Assembly (NCBI GenBank): GCA_023251935.1
Contig: JAHEXV010000005.1
Location: 1-60,474 of the forward strand
Direction: 5' to 3'
Source: a bacterium
GTDB taxonomy: Bacteria; Actinomycetota; Thermoleophilia; Solirubrobacterales; 70-9
DNA: 60,474 nucleotides
Shown here piece by piece: positions 42,936 through 52,162 of this stretch. The notes beneath the pieces are model-generated. The model searched no databases and was not told the origin of the DNA. It saw only the letters and a list, made by a program, of their open reading frames with translations. The stretch's first letter is position 1; every line of letters starts with the position of its first letter. The translations under genes were made by a program, and so were the position numbers.

Positions 42936-44152
42936 TACAACCAGGACAGCCCGAACACCTTCGCGGTCAAGGGCACGTCCTCAGGCGGCAATCCCGCCAC
43001 CGACAAGGTGGACCTCCTGTGCTTCCACGGCACCAGTATGAGACCGTCGCCTCGGTCGTTCCGCTTGGCGGCGACGGAAGCTTCTCGGCGCCGGCCGCCG
43101 ACCTGTCCAAGATCCAGTACAAGCTCTGTCGCCTGCGGGCGGTGCCGGCCGGCAGCGTCCCGGTGAACCTGGCGCCCTTCAGGGGGCCGCTTGTGGGCGG
43201 CGATGCTCGCCGGACCTACAGGGTCAACGGAGGGCCCAACGACGGCGCCCCCTATGACTTCTACATCTGGGCCCAGCAGCGAGCAGGCGCCTTCGACTAC
43301 GACTCGCTCGGCAGCTGCGGGATCGACGACGCCTACCTCAATGGCTCGACCCTCGACATCGTCACGACCACCTACTACTGCAACGCCTGGCTCTACTACT
43401 ACGAGAACTTCGCCAACAGCTCTGCCTCCAAACGCTCCGAGCTCAGGATCGATGGAGTCAACGCATACACGCCCGATGCGGCGCGCTCGATCAACCTCCA
43501 AGCCTCCCCGGGCTTCCCAACCGTGCATTTCTCGCTCAAGGTGGACCCGGTGAGCGGGGAGGCGACGATCCATGAGTCCGAGCAGCTGGTCAGGTGCCCC
43601 GATCAGACCTTTCCGCCGACGCCGGCCAGTTGTCCGCGCTTTGTCCCCACCGGCGTGCGCGACAGGCGCACGATCGTCGAGGACCACTCCGGTCACCTGG
43701 CGACGATCACTGATCGCTTCAAGAGCACGAACGGAAAGGCCCACCGGCTCGACCTGCTGTGGCAGAACGACCAACGCTTCTTCGGCACCGGAGCCTCGTT
43801 CGATGCGACCACCGTCGCCTACCGCTTCCCCGGGCAGCGCCACTATTCGACCCACGCGCTCGACGACGTCGTCGATCTGCCGAGGACGGCGCCAGCCTCG
43901 ATCTTGATCAAGCAGCGCGGTCAGCCGGACGGCGACCCCAACAGCGGCCGGGGCGCGATCGTCTACGACCGCCGCGCCACGAGCGCCACCTTCAACCAAC
44001 TCGAGACCTCTCACAGCGACTTCTACCTCCACCAGCACGCGAAGGTTCCGAGCCGAGGCTCCGCCGCCTTCCACTTCGCCTACGCCCAGGCGTTCACTCA
44101 AGACACCGTCAACTCCCTGGTGCGTCTCTCCAAGAAGCGCTTTCGGCGCTGA
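42936..44152 (+). pseudogene. Truncated secreted-protein gene with a frameshift
   Basis: The frame reads PNTFAVKGTSSGGNPATDKV and DLLCFHG, then after a frameshift near 43032-43039 continues YETVASVVPLGGDGSFSAPA and an open frame to 44152 (377 codons from GTG 43019). The C-terminal part (ELRIDGVNAYTPDAARSINL, then FPTVHFSLKVDP) looks like a normal exported beta protein, but no signal peptide exists because ArsR sequence abuts its start. If the frameshift is a sequencing error only the signal would be missing. Confidence 0.55.
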
Positions 44153-44203
44153 GCCGCGCCAGGTCGTAGCGGGGGCGTGGGCGCAGCGAGCGTCCTCGTC
44201 GGC

Positions 44204-45241
44204 TTATGGCACGAGCACGAGTTTTCCCGTCGCCGCCGAGCGCTCGAGCAGCTCGTGAGCGCGACGAGCGTCGGACAGCGGCAGGCGCTCCGCGACGACC
44301 GGGTGGATCTCGCCACGACGAAGCAGCTCGAGCAGCGCGAAGAAGTCCTCCCGGAACCAGTCCTTGTGGCGGATGCGCAGCTTCTGGATCCGGTAGGCGA
44401 TCACCCGCCGGCGGGGCGAGAGCAGGCCCCAGAGCCAGACGGTCGCGGTCGCCGGGTACCACTCGATCCACCCTCGCCAGCTCTTGCGCCCGTGCGCCAT
44501 CGTGTTGTAGTTGCCGATCACGACAAGCCTCCCGCCGGGATCTCCGACGAGAGGATCGCCGCGCCGCAGCGCGCGGAAGGAGCGCAGCGACACGGCGCCA
44601 CCGATCCCGTCGAGCACGACGTCCACACCGTCGCCGGTCAGCTCACGCACCCGAGCGAGGAAGTCCTCGTTCCGGTAGTCGATCGCCACCGCGCCCAGCC
44701 GCTCGACCGCGGCACGGTCGCGAGCTGAAGCGGTCCCGATGAGGCGAAGCCCGGCCAGCGCTCCGAGCTCGAGGACCGCAGTACCCACCCTGCCGGCCGC
44801 GCCGTGCACGAGCACCGTCTCGCCGCTCTTCACCCTCGCCGTACGGTGAAGCATCTGGTACGCGGTCATGTACGGGAAGATGAGGCTGACGACCTCCGCC
44901 GGGTCGAGGTCCTCGGGCACCTCGACCGCGTACGCCTCCGGCACGCAGACGCGCTCCGCGTCGGCGCCCCACACCGTCAGCGCGCCGACGCGGTTTCCCT
45001 CTCGCAGCCTGGAGCAGCCCGGGCCGAGCTCCTCGACGACGCCGACGAGCTCGTAGCCGGGCGTGAAGGGCGGCTTCGGGCCGCCGAGGTACGTGCCGGC
45101 GCGTATGAGCGCGTCGGTGAACGACACCCCGGCCGCCAGGACCCTGACGCGCACCTCGCCCTCCCCCGGTCGGGGATCACCGTCCTCCACGACCCTCAAG
45201 ACCTCGGGCCCGCCGAAGTGATCGACGACGACACGCCTCAT
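44204..45241 (-). CDS. Quinone-oxidoreductase-like MDR protein
   Basis: This 345-residue medium-chain reductase has a GroES-like N-terminal domain (VLAAGVSFTDALIRAGTYLG, PGYELVGVVEELG) and a Rossmann domain with TVLVHGAAGRVGTAVLELGA. It lacks the zinc-ligand cysteines of alcohol dehydrogenases, so an NADPH-dependent quinone or enone reductase role is likely. It is convergent with the preceding truncated gene and divergent from the beta-helix gene. Confidence 0.88.
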   Translation of the reverse strand: MRRVVVDHFGGPEVLRVVEDGDPRPGEGEVRVRVLAAGVSFTDALIRAGTYLGGPKPPFTPGYELVGVVEELGPGCSRLREGNRVGALTVWGADAERVCVPEAYAVEVPEDLDPAEVVSLIFPYMTAYQMLHRTARVKSGETVLVHGAAGRVGTAVLELGALAGLRLIGTASARDRAAVERLGAVAIDYRNEDFLARVRELTGDGVDVVLDGIGGAVSLRSFRALRRGDPLVGDPGGRLVVIGNYNTMAHGRKSWRGWIEWYPATATVWLWGLLSPRRRVIAYRIQKLRIRHKDWFREDFFALLELLRRGEIHPVVAERLPLSDARRAHELLERSAATGKLVLVP

Positions 45242-45563
45242 TGGCTCAGCCTAGGCGGGCCCCACCGTCCGAGCATCCGATCAATCCCGCAGCTTCGATC
45301 AGTACAAGACCGCGCTAAGGGACTGCGCAGAGCGCGATCAACTGACCGGTGGTCTCGTGGATCCGGATCTGTCGTTTCAGGCGAAGTGTCGCACCGGGCG
45401 GGGTTTGGAGACGAGGTCAGCTTCCGCTTCTCGGTGGGCACGGGGGGATGCTGTCCGCTCGAATGGACATGGGCCTGGCGCGGCCTGCGTTCCGATGCAG
45501 AGGAGGGGAGGGCGCTTAGGCCGAGACCGAATGAGCATGGAAGGCCATTGCCACTCACCGGGT
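45242..45563. other. Divergent promoter region
   Basis: About 320 bases between the divergent quinone reductase and beta-helix genes. Open reading upstream of the beta-helix start lacks signal or domain features and is rich in Arg/Gly. It likely holds both promoters; no clear operator is visible. Confidence 0.45.
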
Positions 45564-46811
45564 ATGCTGGGCCCGGTGGGGGCATACGGCAGGAGGGAGA
45601 GTTCGCCGAGGTTCGCGCGGCATTCGTTGATGCTGGTGGCGATGATGGGAGCGCTCGCGCTCTCAGCCGGACAGGCGGCCGCGGCCGGCAAGACCTACAT
45701 CCCGAACAAGACCGGTGACCACGCCCCGAACGGGTGCACACACCGGGACTGCACGCTGCGGGAGGCCGTGCTCACAGCAAACGCCCACCCCGGCCGGGAC
45801 ACAATCCTCTTGGCGCGCAAGACCTACGACCTGAGCATCCCGCGCACGGGCGAGGACGACCCGAACACGGGTGACCTGGATGTCACCGATCCGGTGGTCA
45901 TCAAGCACATGGGCAAGGGCCGAGCGGTCATCGACGCCAATCACATCGATCGCGTCCTCCACGTCGTGACGAGCAACGCGGACCGCTATACGGACTTGGT
46001 GAAGGTCGTCGTTCGCGGCGGGAGGACGACCCTCTGGGGCGGGGGCATCATGGTCGGGAACGGGATCATCGGGCTGACCAACAGCGTGGTGACGGATAAC
46101 CGTGCCGACCTCGAAGGCGGCGGGATCTTCGCCGCCCTCCCCGCGGGCGAGTTGGAGCTCGTCGCGACCACGGTGAAGGGGAACCGGGCCGGCGCCGACG
46201 GCGGCGGCGTCGCGAGCCACGTCGAGACCAATATCCGGACTACGACGATCAGCGGCAACACCGTCAGCTACAACAACCCCTACGCCGGCGGGGGAGGGAT
46301 CTACTTCTACGCCGTCGACGCCCACCTGAAGATGCGCAACGACACGGTCGCCAACAACCGCACCCAGGGCAGTGGAGGCGGGATCCTCACCGACGGGGCG
46401 GGCCGCCTGAACAATCTCACGGTCGCCCGCAACGTCGCGGACAGCGACAGCGACGGCACGGGCTTGGGCGGAGGCCTCGCCGGCGGCATGCTCAAGGTGG
46501 GCAACTCGATCGTGGCGCTGAACAGATACGGAAATGGAAACGTCAGCGACTGCTCGGGGACCTACGACTCGTTCGGCCGCAACCTACTGACGAACAGCTC
46601 CGGGTGCTCCGGCTTTCCAGACCCGCCGAACATCGTCACCGGCGACCCCAGACTCGGCAGGCTCGCAAACAACGGTGGCCCGACGGAGACGATCTCGTTA
46701 CGCCGCCACAGCCCTGCGATCAACCACGCTCTCAAGGCGAACGCCGAGCAGCGTGATCAGCGCGGCAACAGGCGAGGCAATCAGCCCGACATCGGGGCGT
46801 TCGAGCGGTAG
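45564..46811 (+). CDS. Exported right-handed beta-helix (choice-of-anchor-type) protein
   Basis: About 415 residues; the start is uncertain (ATG 45564, GTG 45573 or ATG 45630). The signal peptide core is LMLVAMMGALALSAGQAAAA. The first mature motif NGCTHRDCTLREAVLTAN is the CSLREAI-type N-terminal signature of exported parallel beta-helix proteins. Helix rungs such as LTNSVVTDNRADLEGGGIFA and MRNDTVANNRTQGSGGGILT repeat. The end (GGPTETISLRRHSPAIN, QRGNRRGNQPDIGAFE) is also typical. No pectate-lyase catalytic residues can be assigned. Confidence 0.85.
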   Translation: MLGPVGAYGRRESSPRFARHSLMLVAMMGALALSAGQAAAAGKTYIPNKTGDHAPNGCTHRDCTLREAVLTANAHPGRDTILLARKTYDLSIPRTGEDDPNTGDLDVTDPVVIKHMGKGRAVIDANHIDRVLHVVTSNADRYTDLVKVVVRGGRTTLWGGGIMVGNGIIGLTNSVVTDNRADLEGGGIFAALPAGELELVATTVKGNRAGADGGGVASHVETNIRTTTISGNTVSYNNPYAGGGGIYFYAVDAHLKMRNDTVANNRTQGSGGGILTDGAGRLNNLTVARNVADSDSDGTGLGGGLAGGMLKVGNSIVALNRYGNGNVSDCSGTYDSFGRNLLTNSSGCSGFPDPPNIVTGDPRLGRLANNGGPTETISLRRHSPAINHALKANAEQRDQRGNRRGNQPDIGAFER

Positions 46812-46823
46812 TACGGTTGCTGG

Positions 46824-47234
46824 GTGTCCGCGCTCGAGGCGCAGGATCCCGCGCTTGACGAGCGAACCAAGCTCCCGGTGGAACCGAAAGAGGCGTTCAA
46901 GTCGATCCGTGAGGTGCTCAGCGCCCGTCAGGTCTTCGGCGAGCCGGTAGGGCGCGATGGCGTCACGATGATCCCCGCCGCCACCGTCATCGGCGCGGGA
47001 GGTGGCGGGGGCGGCAGCCGAGGGTCCGGGAAGGGCGATTCTGAGCGGCGTGAGCCGGATACCGGAACCGGCATGGGGCTCGGAGTAATTGCCTGGCCCT
47101 CGGGCGCATTCGAGATCCGTGAGGACCGAGTGACCTGGCGACCGACCCTGGACGTCGCGCGGATCCTCTTCGCCGCACTCGGCGTCGTATTCGCCCTGGG
47201 CATGGGAACGTTGGCGACTCGCCGCCGGCCCTGA
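46824..47234 (+). CDS. GerW/YtfJ-family protein
   Basis: This 136-residue protein starts at a GTG and has the GerW/YtfJ pattern: IREVLSARQVFGEPVGRDGV, TMIPAATVIGAGGGGGGSRG, then MGLGVIAWPSGAFEIRED and VTWRPTLD. A hydrophobic C-terminal helix (ARILFAALGVVFALGMGTLA) ends in TRRRP. The family is named for Bacillus spore proteins but is common in non-sporulating actinobacteria, so no sporulation role is implied. It follows the beta-helix stop by 12 bases. Confidence 0.85.
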   Translation: MSALEAQDPALDERTKLPVEPKEAFKSIREVLSARQVFGEPVGRDGVTMIPAATVIGAGGGGGGSRGSGKGDSERREPDTGTGMGLGVIAWPSGAFEIREDRVTWRPTLDVARILFAALGVVFALGMGTLATRRRP

Positions 47235-47676
47235 TCTAGCACCGGTAAAGGACCGTTCAACGCGCTCTTCCCCGCATTTCAAGGTGGCTCGATGATTTCC
47301 AGGTCTTTTTGAGCTGCCGTAGCGTTTCCAACCGGCGTTGCGCTCTCCGCTTACGTCCAGGGCGGAATGTCCCTGGACCGTCAGTGGGGCAACGCGGGGG
47401 CAAACGCACCGCCCCGCACCGAGAGCTCCTAAACCCAGATCTTGGTCCGGCACGCGTGGTCAGGCACAGAACCGGGCAGCGGGATGTGGGGTCCAAGACC
47501 TGGCGGGGCGCGTCGGGAGGCGACAGGCCAAAGCATGCACCCCGAGCGCCACTGCTGAGATGTCGCTCGGTGAAAATCTCCACCACGATCACCGGATGCA
47601 GCCTTGGCGGCCTGGCGGCGCGGCCTAGTCCTAGGATCCGCGTCGCCTGCCGGGGGATTGCTATTTTCTACACAGC
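47235..47676. other. Intergenic region with inverted repeat
   Basis: About 440 bases with no convincing gene. The perfect 8-bp arms GTCCAGGG (47355-47362) and CCCTGGAC (47371-47378) enclose 8 bases, a possible terminator or structured element. Near 47656 an A/T-rich GATTGCTATTTTCTACAC precedes the next start by about 10 bases. Confidence 0.45.
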
Positions 47677-48180
47677 GTGGGACGAAGCAGCGTTCGATGT
47701 GGGCTTCGCCGGTATCGCCTGACGTGGGTGGCGGTCATAGTCGCTGTGCTCGCGGCGCCCGCGACGACCGCGGTGGCAAGTCCTCCCGCGGTCGATCAAT
47801 ATACACAGCACCTTCCGGGGGCCGGCGGCAATTCCGGCTTCGCGAGCGCGAGCGCTCCGGTCGCCAACTCCGGGCAGCTTCCGGCCAAGGTTCGGGCCGC
47901 CCTGTCGGGTCCCGACGGACAGCTCCTGACTCTCATCGCAACGGCCCCGGCGTTGGGTGCGCCGGCGGTGACGGACGGCGCCAGCGGGGCGACGTCGGGC
48001 GGGAGCGCAGGGACGGCCGCCGCGGTCGAGGGCGCGTCCGTTCCGAGCCCGGCCCTCACGACGGCGGTCGCCGACGCCGCGGGAAGCGGACCGGGCCTCG
48101 CGCTCCTCGGTGTGCTCGCCGGGATCGGGATCGCTGCGGCCGGGGTCCGGTTGGTCCGCCGTCGCCGATCGTCTCTCTGA
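47677..48180 (+). CDS. Exported protein with C-terminal anchor helix
   Basis: This 167-residue protein starts GTG 47677, has a signal peptide (LTWVAVIVAVLAAPATTAVA), an Ala/Gly/Ser-rich low-complexity central part, and a C-terminal transmembrane helix (LALLGVLAGIGIAAAGVRLV) followed by RRRR. That layout resembles LPXTG-less cell-wall or membrane anchored stalks. Its stop overlaps the next start (TGATG), so it is translationally coupled to the glycoside hydrolase. Function is unknown. Confidence 0.72.
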   Translation: MGRSSVRCGLRRYRLTWVAVIVAVLAAPATTAVASPPAVDQYTQHLPGAGGNSGFASASAPVANSGQLPAKVRAALSGPDGQLLTLIATAPALGAPAVTDGASGATSGGSAGTAAAVEGASVPSPALTTAVADAAGSGPGLALLGVLAGIGIAAAGVRLVRRRRSSL

Positions 48181-49253
48181 TGCTGAAAGCAACCGCCGCC
48201 CTGCTGGCGGCGGCTGGGATCTGGCTCGCGGCCTCCGCCATCCCGGACGCCGCTGCCTCGACCGGTTTCTTTGGGCTTACTACTGCCCCACCGTTCGACA
48301 GCCGAGACATTCCGAAAATGAGGTCGACGGGAGTGCGAATGCTGCGAGTCCCGCTCGTCTGGGCCACCATCCAGCCTCGGCGCGCTTCGCTCCAATGGGG
48401 GGCCACCGACAGGCTCGTAGGCGACCTCGCCGCGCGCGGGATACGGCCCGTTCCATTCGTCTACGGATCGCCAGCGTGGGTGGCGAAGCAACTCCAGCGG
48501 CCGCCGCTTGGAAGCGGAACGAAGGTGAGAGCTTGGCGTACGTTCCTGACCGAGCTCGTCGACCGCTATGGCCCGGGGGGCGCGTATTGGGACGGTGGCT
48601 ACAAACAGGACCATCCAGGTGCTCGGGCCGAGCCGATCACCGCCTGGCAGATCTGGAACGAGCCGAACTTGCGGGCCTTCTTCCCCCAGAACAGGAGGTC
48701 CACCCGGAGATACGCGAAGCTGGTGAAGATTTCGCACGACGCGATCGCCGCGGTCGATCCTCGCGCGCGGATCGTGCTTGCCGGAGTGGTCGGCTACGCG
48801 CAGCCCACCGGTTGGGCCTTCCTGAGGAAGCTGTACGCCGTCAAAGGGATCAAGCGATACTTCGACGTGGCCTCAGTCCATCCCTACTCGGCCACCATCG
48901 GGCAATTCCGGACGATCATCAGCAAGGTCCGCCGCGTAATGAAAGCGCACCACGACGGAGCGACCGCGCTATGGCTCACGGAGGTGGGATGGGGGTCGGC
49001 CCATCACACACGGCGCGAGCCACTCAACAAGGGTCTTCGAGGACAGAAGCGCATGCTTCAGAGGTCGTTCAAGCTGGTCCTACACAAGCGGAGGCGCTGG
49101 CATGTCGGACGGCTCTTCTGGTTCGACTGGCGCGATCCCATCCCCGGCACGCGGGGGGGCTGCGGCTTCTGCGACTCCTCGGGGCTGCTTCGCCACAACC
49201 ACGAGCTCAAGCCCTCATACCACGCGTTCAAGCGCTTCGCGCGAAGCGATTGA
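48180..49253 (+). CDS. Exported glycoside hydrolase (clan-A type TIM barrel)
   Basis: ATG 48180 overlaps the previous stop (TGATG). The 357-residue product has a signal peptide (core 5-22) and a TIM-barrel domain with two candidate catalytic glutamates: Glu161 in WQIWNEPN (acid/base) and Glu268 in WLTEVGWG (nucleophile), the clan GH-A arrangement (GH39/GH5-like). It should cleave a beta-linked polysaccharide; specificity is unknown. The nearby glycan locus makes turnover of its own polymer a reasonable idea. Confidence 0.85.
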   Translation: MLKATAALLAAAGIWLAASAIPDAAASTGFFGLTTAPPFDSRDIPKMRSTGVRMLRVPLVWATIQPRRASLQWGATDRLVGDLAARGIRPVPFVYGSPAWVAKQLQRPPLGSGTKVRAWRTFLTELVDRYGPGGAYWDGGYKQDHPGARAEPITAWQIWNEPNLRAFFPQNRRSTRRYAKLVKISHDAIAAVDPRARIVLAGVVGYAQPTGWAFLRKLYAVKGIKRYFDVASVHPYSATIGQFRTIISKVRRVMKAHHDGATALWLTEVGWGSAHHTRREPLNKGLRGQKRMLQRSFKLVLHKRRRWHVGRLFWFDWRDPIPGTRGGCGFCDSSGLLRHNHELKPSYHAFKRFARSD

Positions 49254-49444
49254 TGGGAAGCGTGACGATGCAATCTCCGCTGCGCCGCCTGCCCAGCTTG
49301 GCGCGGGGGCGCGCGCCATGTCGGACTGGTCATGTCGCCGGCCGCCCCCGAGGCCGACCGCGGCACTCCCGCGACCAGGCTAGCCGTGTATGGCAGGGTC
49401 CATCTTCCTCCGCGGAGGGCCAATCGTATGGGTTCAACTCCTGA

Positions 49445-51382
49445 TCACTGAGCGAAGAAGGGGGCCCGGGGGTTGAGGCGCCGCGCACGCTCCAGCGCAT
49501 GGCGGGCCTCGCGGACATTTCCGGACTTGACGTCGATCCGTGTGCGCACAAACCACAGCTGCCAGTTGTCGGGAGCGCGCTCGATCGCTCCGGCCAGGTC
49601 TCGCTTGGCGGCTCGGAGATCACCCCCCAGCTCGTCCACCAGGGCGAGCTGGAGTCGGGGCCCAGCGGCCCACGGCTCGAGCTTGATCGCGTCGCGCGCG
49701 TCTTGCGCTGCGGACTCGAGGTCCCCGGCGTTCGCCGCCTCGCGGCTGTCGCCGAGCTTGGTCTCGGTGAGGAAGAGGACGCCGCCGGCCCAGATCGCCG
49801 CGCCGGCGACCAGCAGAGTAGCGATCCCGAGCCCCAGTCGAGGGGCGGGCGCCGGCGACGGAGTCCGCGACCCGTTCACCCCCTCGAGTTGGGCGCCCGC
49901 GGCGGCCTCCAACCCCAGCGTGGCGGGTCCGGCAAGCAGCCCGCCGGCCAGCACGACCAAGCCGAAGCAGGCGGGCAGCTCCCAGGTCCAGTCGATCCCA
50001 GCCGAGACCAGCCCCGCCGTGAACAGCGCTAGCGCCGCGCTCAGGGCGGCACCGGGCACGCGAGTCGGACCGCGGCGCGAGCCCGCGACGATCGGGGTCA
50101 CGAGGAAGGCCACCACCAGCAACAAGCCGATGACGCCGAGCTCGCCCATCGTCTCGAAGAAGAGCGAGTGAGCATTGCGCACGGGCATCGCGAGGGTGCC
50201 GTGCTGGTCCCAGTAGGCCTCGTAGCCGCCGGCGCCGATGCCATCGAGCGGATGGTCATCGAAGCCGTCGAGCGCAGCCGTCCAGAATTGATACCGACCG
50301 CTCCCGCTGCCGCTGCTCAGGTGGGCCGCAACGTAGGTGCTCTTGGTCTCGAGCGCTCCGACCTGCTTGAACTCGGACCACCGGGCAGAGGGGTCAGCGA
50401 CCAATATCCCTGCGATGACCGCTACCAGTGTCGCGGCCATCACCCCGCGCGTCAGCCGGCGAGGAACCTCGAGCCTCACGAGCCAACCATCGATTAGGAA
50501 CCGCAGAATCCCGAGGGCCACGACCACGACGATCGTCAGCGCCAGCATCTGGTCGCCCTGGCTGGCCGCGGTTGAGTTACCCAGGGCGTCAACGAGTTCG
50601 TGTTTGCGGCTTGCGAGCCAGCAGAGCAGCACCCCGCCCACCCCGCCCAACAAGGCGCCGGCGAGCATTCGTGCCCTGGCCGGGCCGAGGAACAACAGCA
50701 CCGCGAGCCCCGCCGCCGCGGCAATCACGCCACCGCGCGAGGAGGCAAAGTAGATGACCAGGATCGGCAATGGGATCGCCGCCACCGCGACCGAGCGCAG
50801 CCACGCAGCCCGCGCGTGGCCCCCCAGCCAGACCAGCAGCAGGACCCCGGCGGCCATTGCGGCCGCGAGACCGTTCCAATACCCGATCGGATAGCTGAGC
50901 CTGCCGGCGGCCGCCGGTAGGAGCCTCCTGAGGTCCTCGTCGCCGGCTAACGATGGCTCGAAGCGGCTGGCGAGCGCGATCACGGCCACGACCAGGAGTC
51001 CAAGCCCGAGGCCGCCGAGCCACGCCCGGGCGCTCGCCTGAGGAGAGGCGATCACGACCAGCACGAACAACCCCAGGTAGCCCAGGACCCGGACCACCTC
51101 GATGAAGGCGCCGCCGTTGTCGCTCGCCCAGCCGATCGAGATCGCCGTCCAGGCGGCCAGCGCCGTGAGGCACGCACCCGCGCCCGCGGCCGCCCAGGGG
51201 ACCCGCGCGCGCGGCCACTCTCCCACGGCCAGCGCGATCGCCACAGCCCACCAGACCCCCACCGTGGCGCCGGCGGTGAGCTCGCTCGAGTACCCGCCGT
51301 TGGCCACCGCGAGCGCCACGTAGAGGACGGCGACCGCGGCAACGATTACTGGATACGCCCCCCCTGATCGTCCGTGTGGCAT
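49445..51382 (-). CDS. O-antigen-ligase/polymerase-like membrane protein with TPR tail
   Basis: This 645-residue protein has about 12 hydrophobic segments and the Wzy_C/O-antigen ligase region: YQFWTAALDGFDDHPLDGIG, then GYEAYWDQHGTLAMPVRNAH and SLFFETMGELGVIGLLLVV, including the conserved His in RNAHS. After about residue 540 it continues with TPR-like helices (ESAAQDARDAIKLEPWAAGP, NWQLWFVRTRIDVKSGNVRE). It should polymerise or ligate surface glycan. The TPRs may hold a partner. Confidence 0.87.
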   Translation of the reverse strand: MPHGRSGGAYPVIVAAVAVLYVALAVANGGYSSELTAGATVGVWWAVAIALAVGEWPRARVPWAAAGAGACLTALAAWTAISIGWASDNGGAFIEVVRVLGYLGLFVLVVIASPQASARAWLGGLGLGLLVVAVIALASRFEPSLAGDEDLRRLLPAAAGRLSYPIGYWNGLAAAMAAGVLLLVWLGGHARAAWLRSVAVAAIPLPILVIYFASSRGGVIAAAAGLAVLLFLGPARARMLAGALLGGVGGVLLCWLASRKHELVDALGNSTAASQGDQMLALTIVVVVALGILRFLIDGWLVRLEVPRRLTRGVMAATLVAVIAGILVADPSARWSEFKQVGALETKSTYVAAHLSSGSGSGRYQFWTAALDGFDDHPLDGIGAGGYEAYWDQHGTLAMPVRNAHSLFFETMGELGVIGLLLVVAFLVTPIVAGSRRGPTRVPGAALSAALALFTAGLVSAGIDWTWELPACFGLVVLAGGLLAGPATLGLEAAAGAQLEGVNGSRTPSPAPAPRLGLGIATLLVAGAAIWAGGVLFLTETKLGDSREAANAGDLESAAQDARDAIKLEPWAAGPRLQLALVDELGGDLRAAKRDLAGAIERAPDNWQLWFVRTRIDVKSGNVREARHALERARRLNPRAPFFAQ

Positions 51383-51548
51383 GCCGCAGGATCGCTATTT
51401 CCGCGCTGCGCGGAACGCAGCAGGATTCAGTCGATCACTATATAGCCCGCCCTCCCGGGCGGGCGGCGACTCCGGCATCGCCAGCGGCAGCGCCGCCGCG
51501 CCGGCCCCGGGGCGTTCCGCGGGGCGCCGACGGCGCGGCTTGCAGTCG

Positions 51549-51968
51549 CTACGGGTACAGCGTGAGCCGCCTCCGGACGTCGCCAATGTGCCGGTTGAGC
51601 AGGTGGAGGGCGTTGTCCCCGAACTGCCGCGTCTTGGTGTGCAGGCGCTTGGCGACCGAGGGCGCCGGTCCGGGCGCCGCGAGCACACGGAGCGCGTGCC
51701 GGGCGTCGCGCCGCGCCTGGCCGGTCGTCTCGTTGATGATCGGGATCAGCAGCGAGCGGAACCGGTGGCGCAGTGGCCGGATGGTGTTGGCGTCAAAGGC
51801 GTCGCGCTCCGCGTTCCAGGCGACGGTGTCCTTCCGGTACTGCGCGTGCAGACCCTGAAGCCACGCCTTCTCCTGGCCAGGCGTGGGCGGCGTGGAGTCG
51901 GCTGCGGCGAACGCGGTACCTCCCAGGACCGCAACGAAAGCGAGGATGGCAACGAATCGTCTGGTCAT
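51549..51968 (-). CDS. Exported small protein of unknown function
   Basis: This 139-residue protein has a signal peptide (MTRRFVAILAFVAVLGGTAF) and a helical mature region rich in Arg/Ala: AWLQGLHAQYRKDTVAWNAE, then LLIPIINETTGQARRDARHA. AAGGAGG lies just before the ATG. No family is recognised. It lies between the ligase and fusion genes but on the minus strand. Confidence 0.7.
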   Translation of the reverse strand: MTRRFVAILAFVAVLGGTAFAAADSTPPTPGQEKAWLQGLHAQYRKDTVAWNAERDAFDANTIRPLRHRFRSLLIPIINETTGQARRDARHALRVLAAPGPAPSVAKRLHTKTRQFGDNALHLLNRHIGDVRRRLTLYP

Positions 51969-52022
51969 GGTTCCTCCTTGTCATTTGCGCTCAGGGTGAC
52001 CTCGCCGCGGCGAGCGCCGATC

Positions 52023-52160
52023 TAGGCTCGGCGTTCATCAGCTGCACGGGGAGCATCGTAAGGCCCTGCTCGTCGAGCACGTTAACTTCGTTAGGCTCGG
52101 CGTCCATCAGCTGCGCGGGGACCATCGTAAGGCCCTGCTCGTCGAGCACGTTAACCTTCG
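52023..52160. repeat. 69-base tandem repeat (two copies) just before the fusion gene
   Basis: Copy 1 (52023-52091) and copy 2 (52092-52160) differ at three substitutions plus one extra C near the end of copy 2. Each has the 13-base palindrome TGCTCG-T-CGAGCA (52067-52079, 52136-52148) followed by CGTTAAC. The end of copy 2 runs into the ATG of the fusion gene (52163). On the minus strand each unit can be read as a 23-residue repeat (LDEQGLTMVPAQLMDAEP), but no ribosome site supports translation. Confidence 0.7.
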
Positions 52161-52162
52161 TT

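Noticed and set aside
46900-46960. Sporulation locus suggested by the GerW-like gene
   Set aside because: No other sporulation gene is visible and the family also occurs in non-sporulating actinobacteria.
52023-52160. CRISPR-like reading of the 69-base tandem repeat
   Set aside because: Only two units directly abutting with no spacers; no cas genes.
51773-52162. Extended N-terminus of the fusion protein upstream of 52163
   Set aside because: The extra 130 codons read through the antisense small gene and the tandem repeat and show no protein-like pattern.
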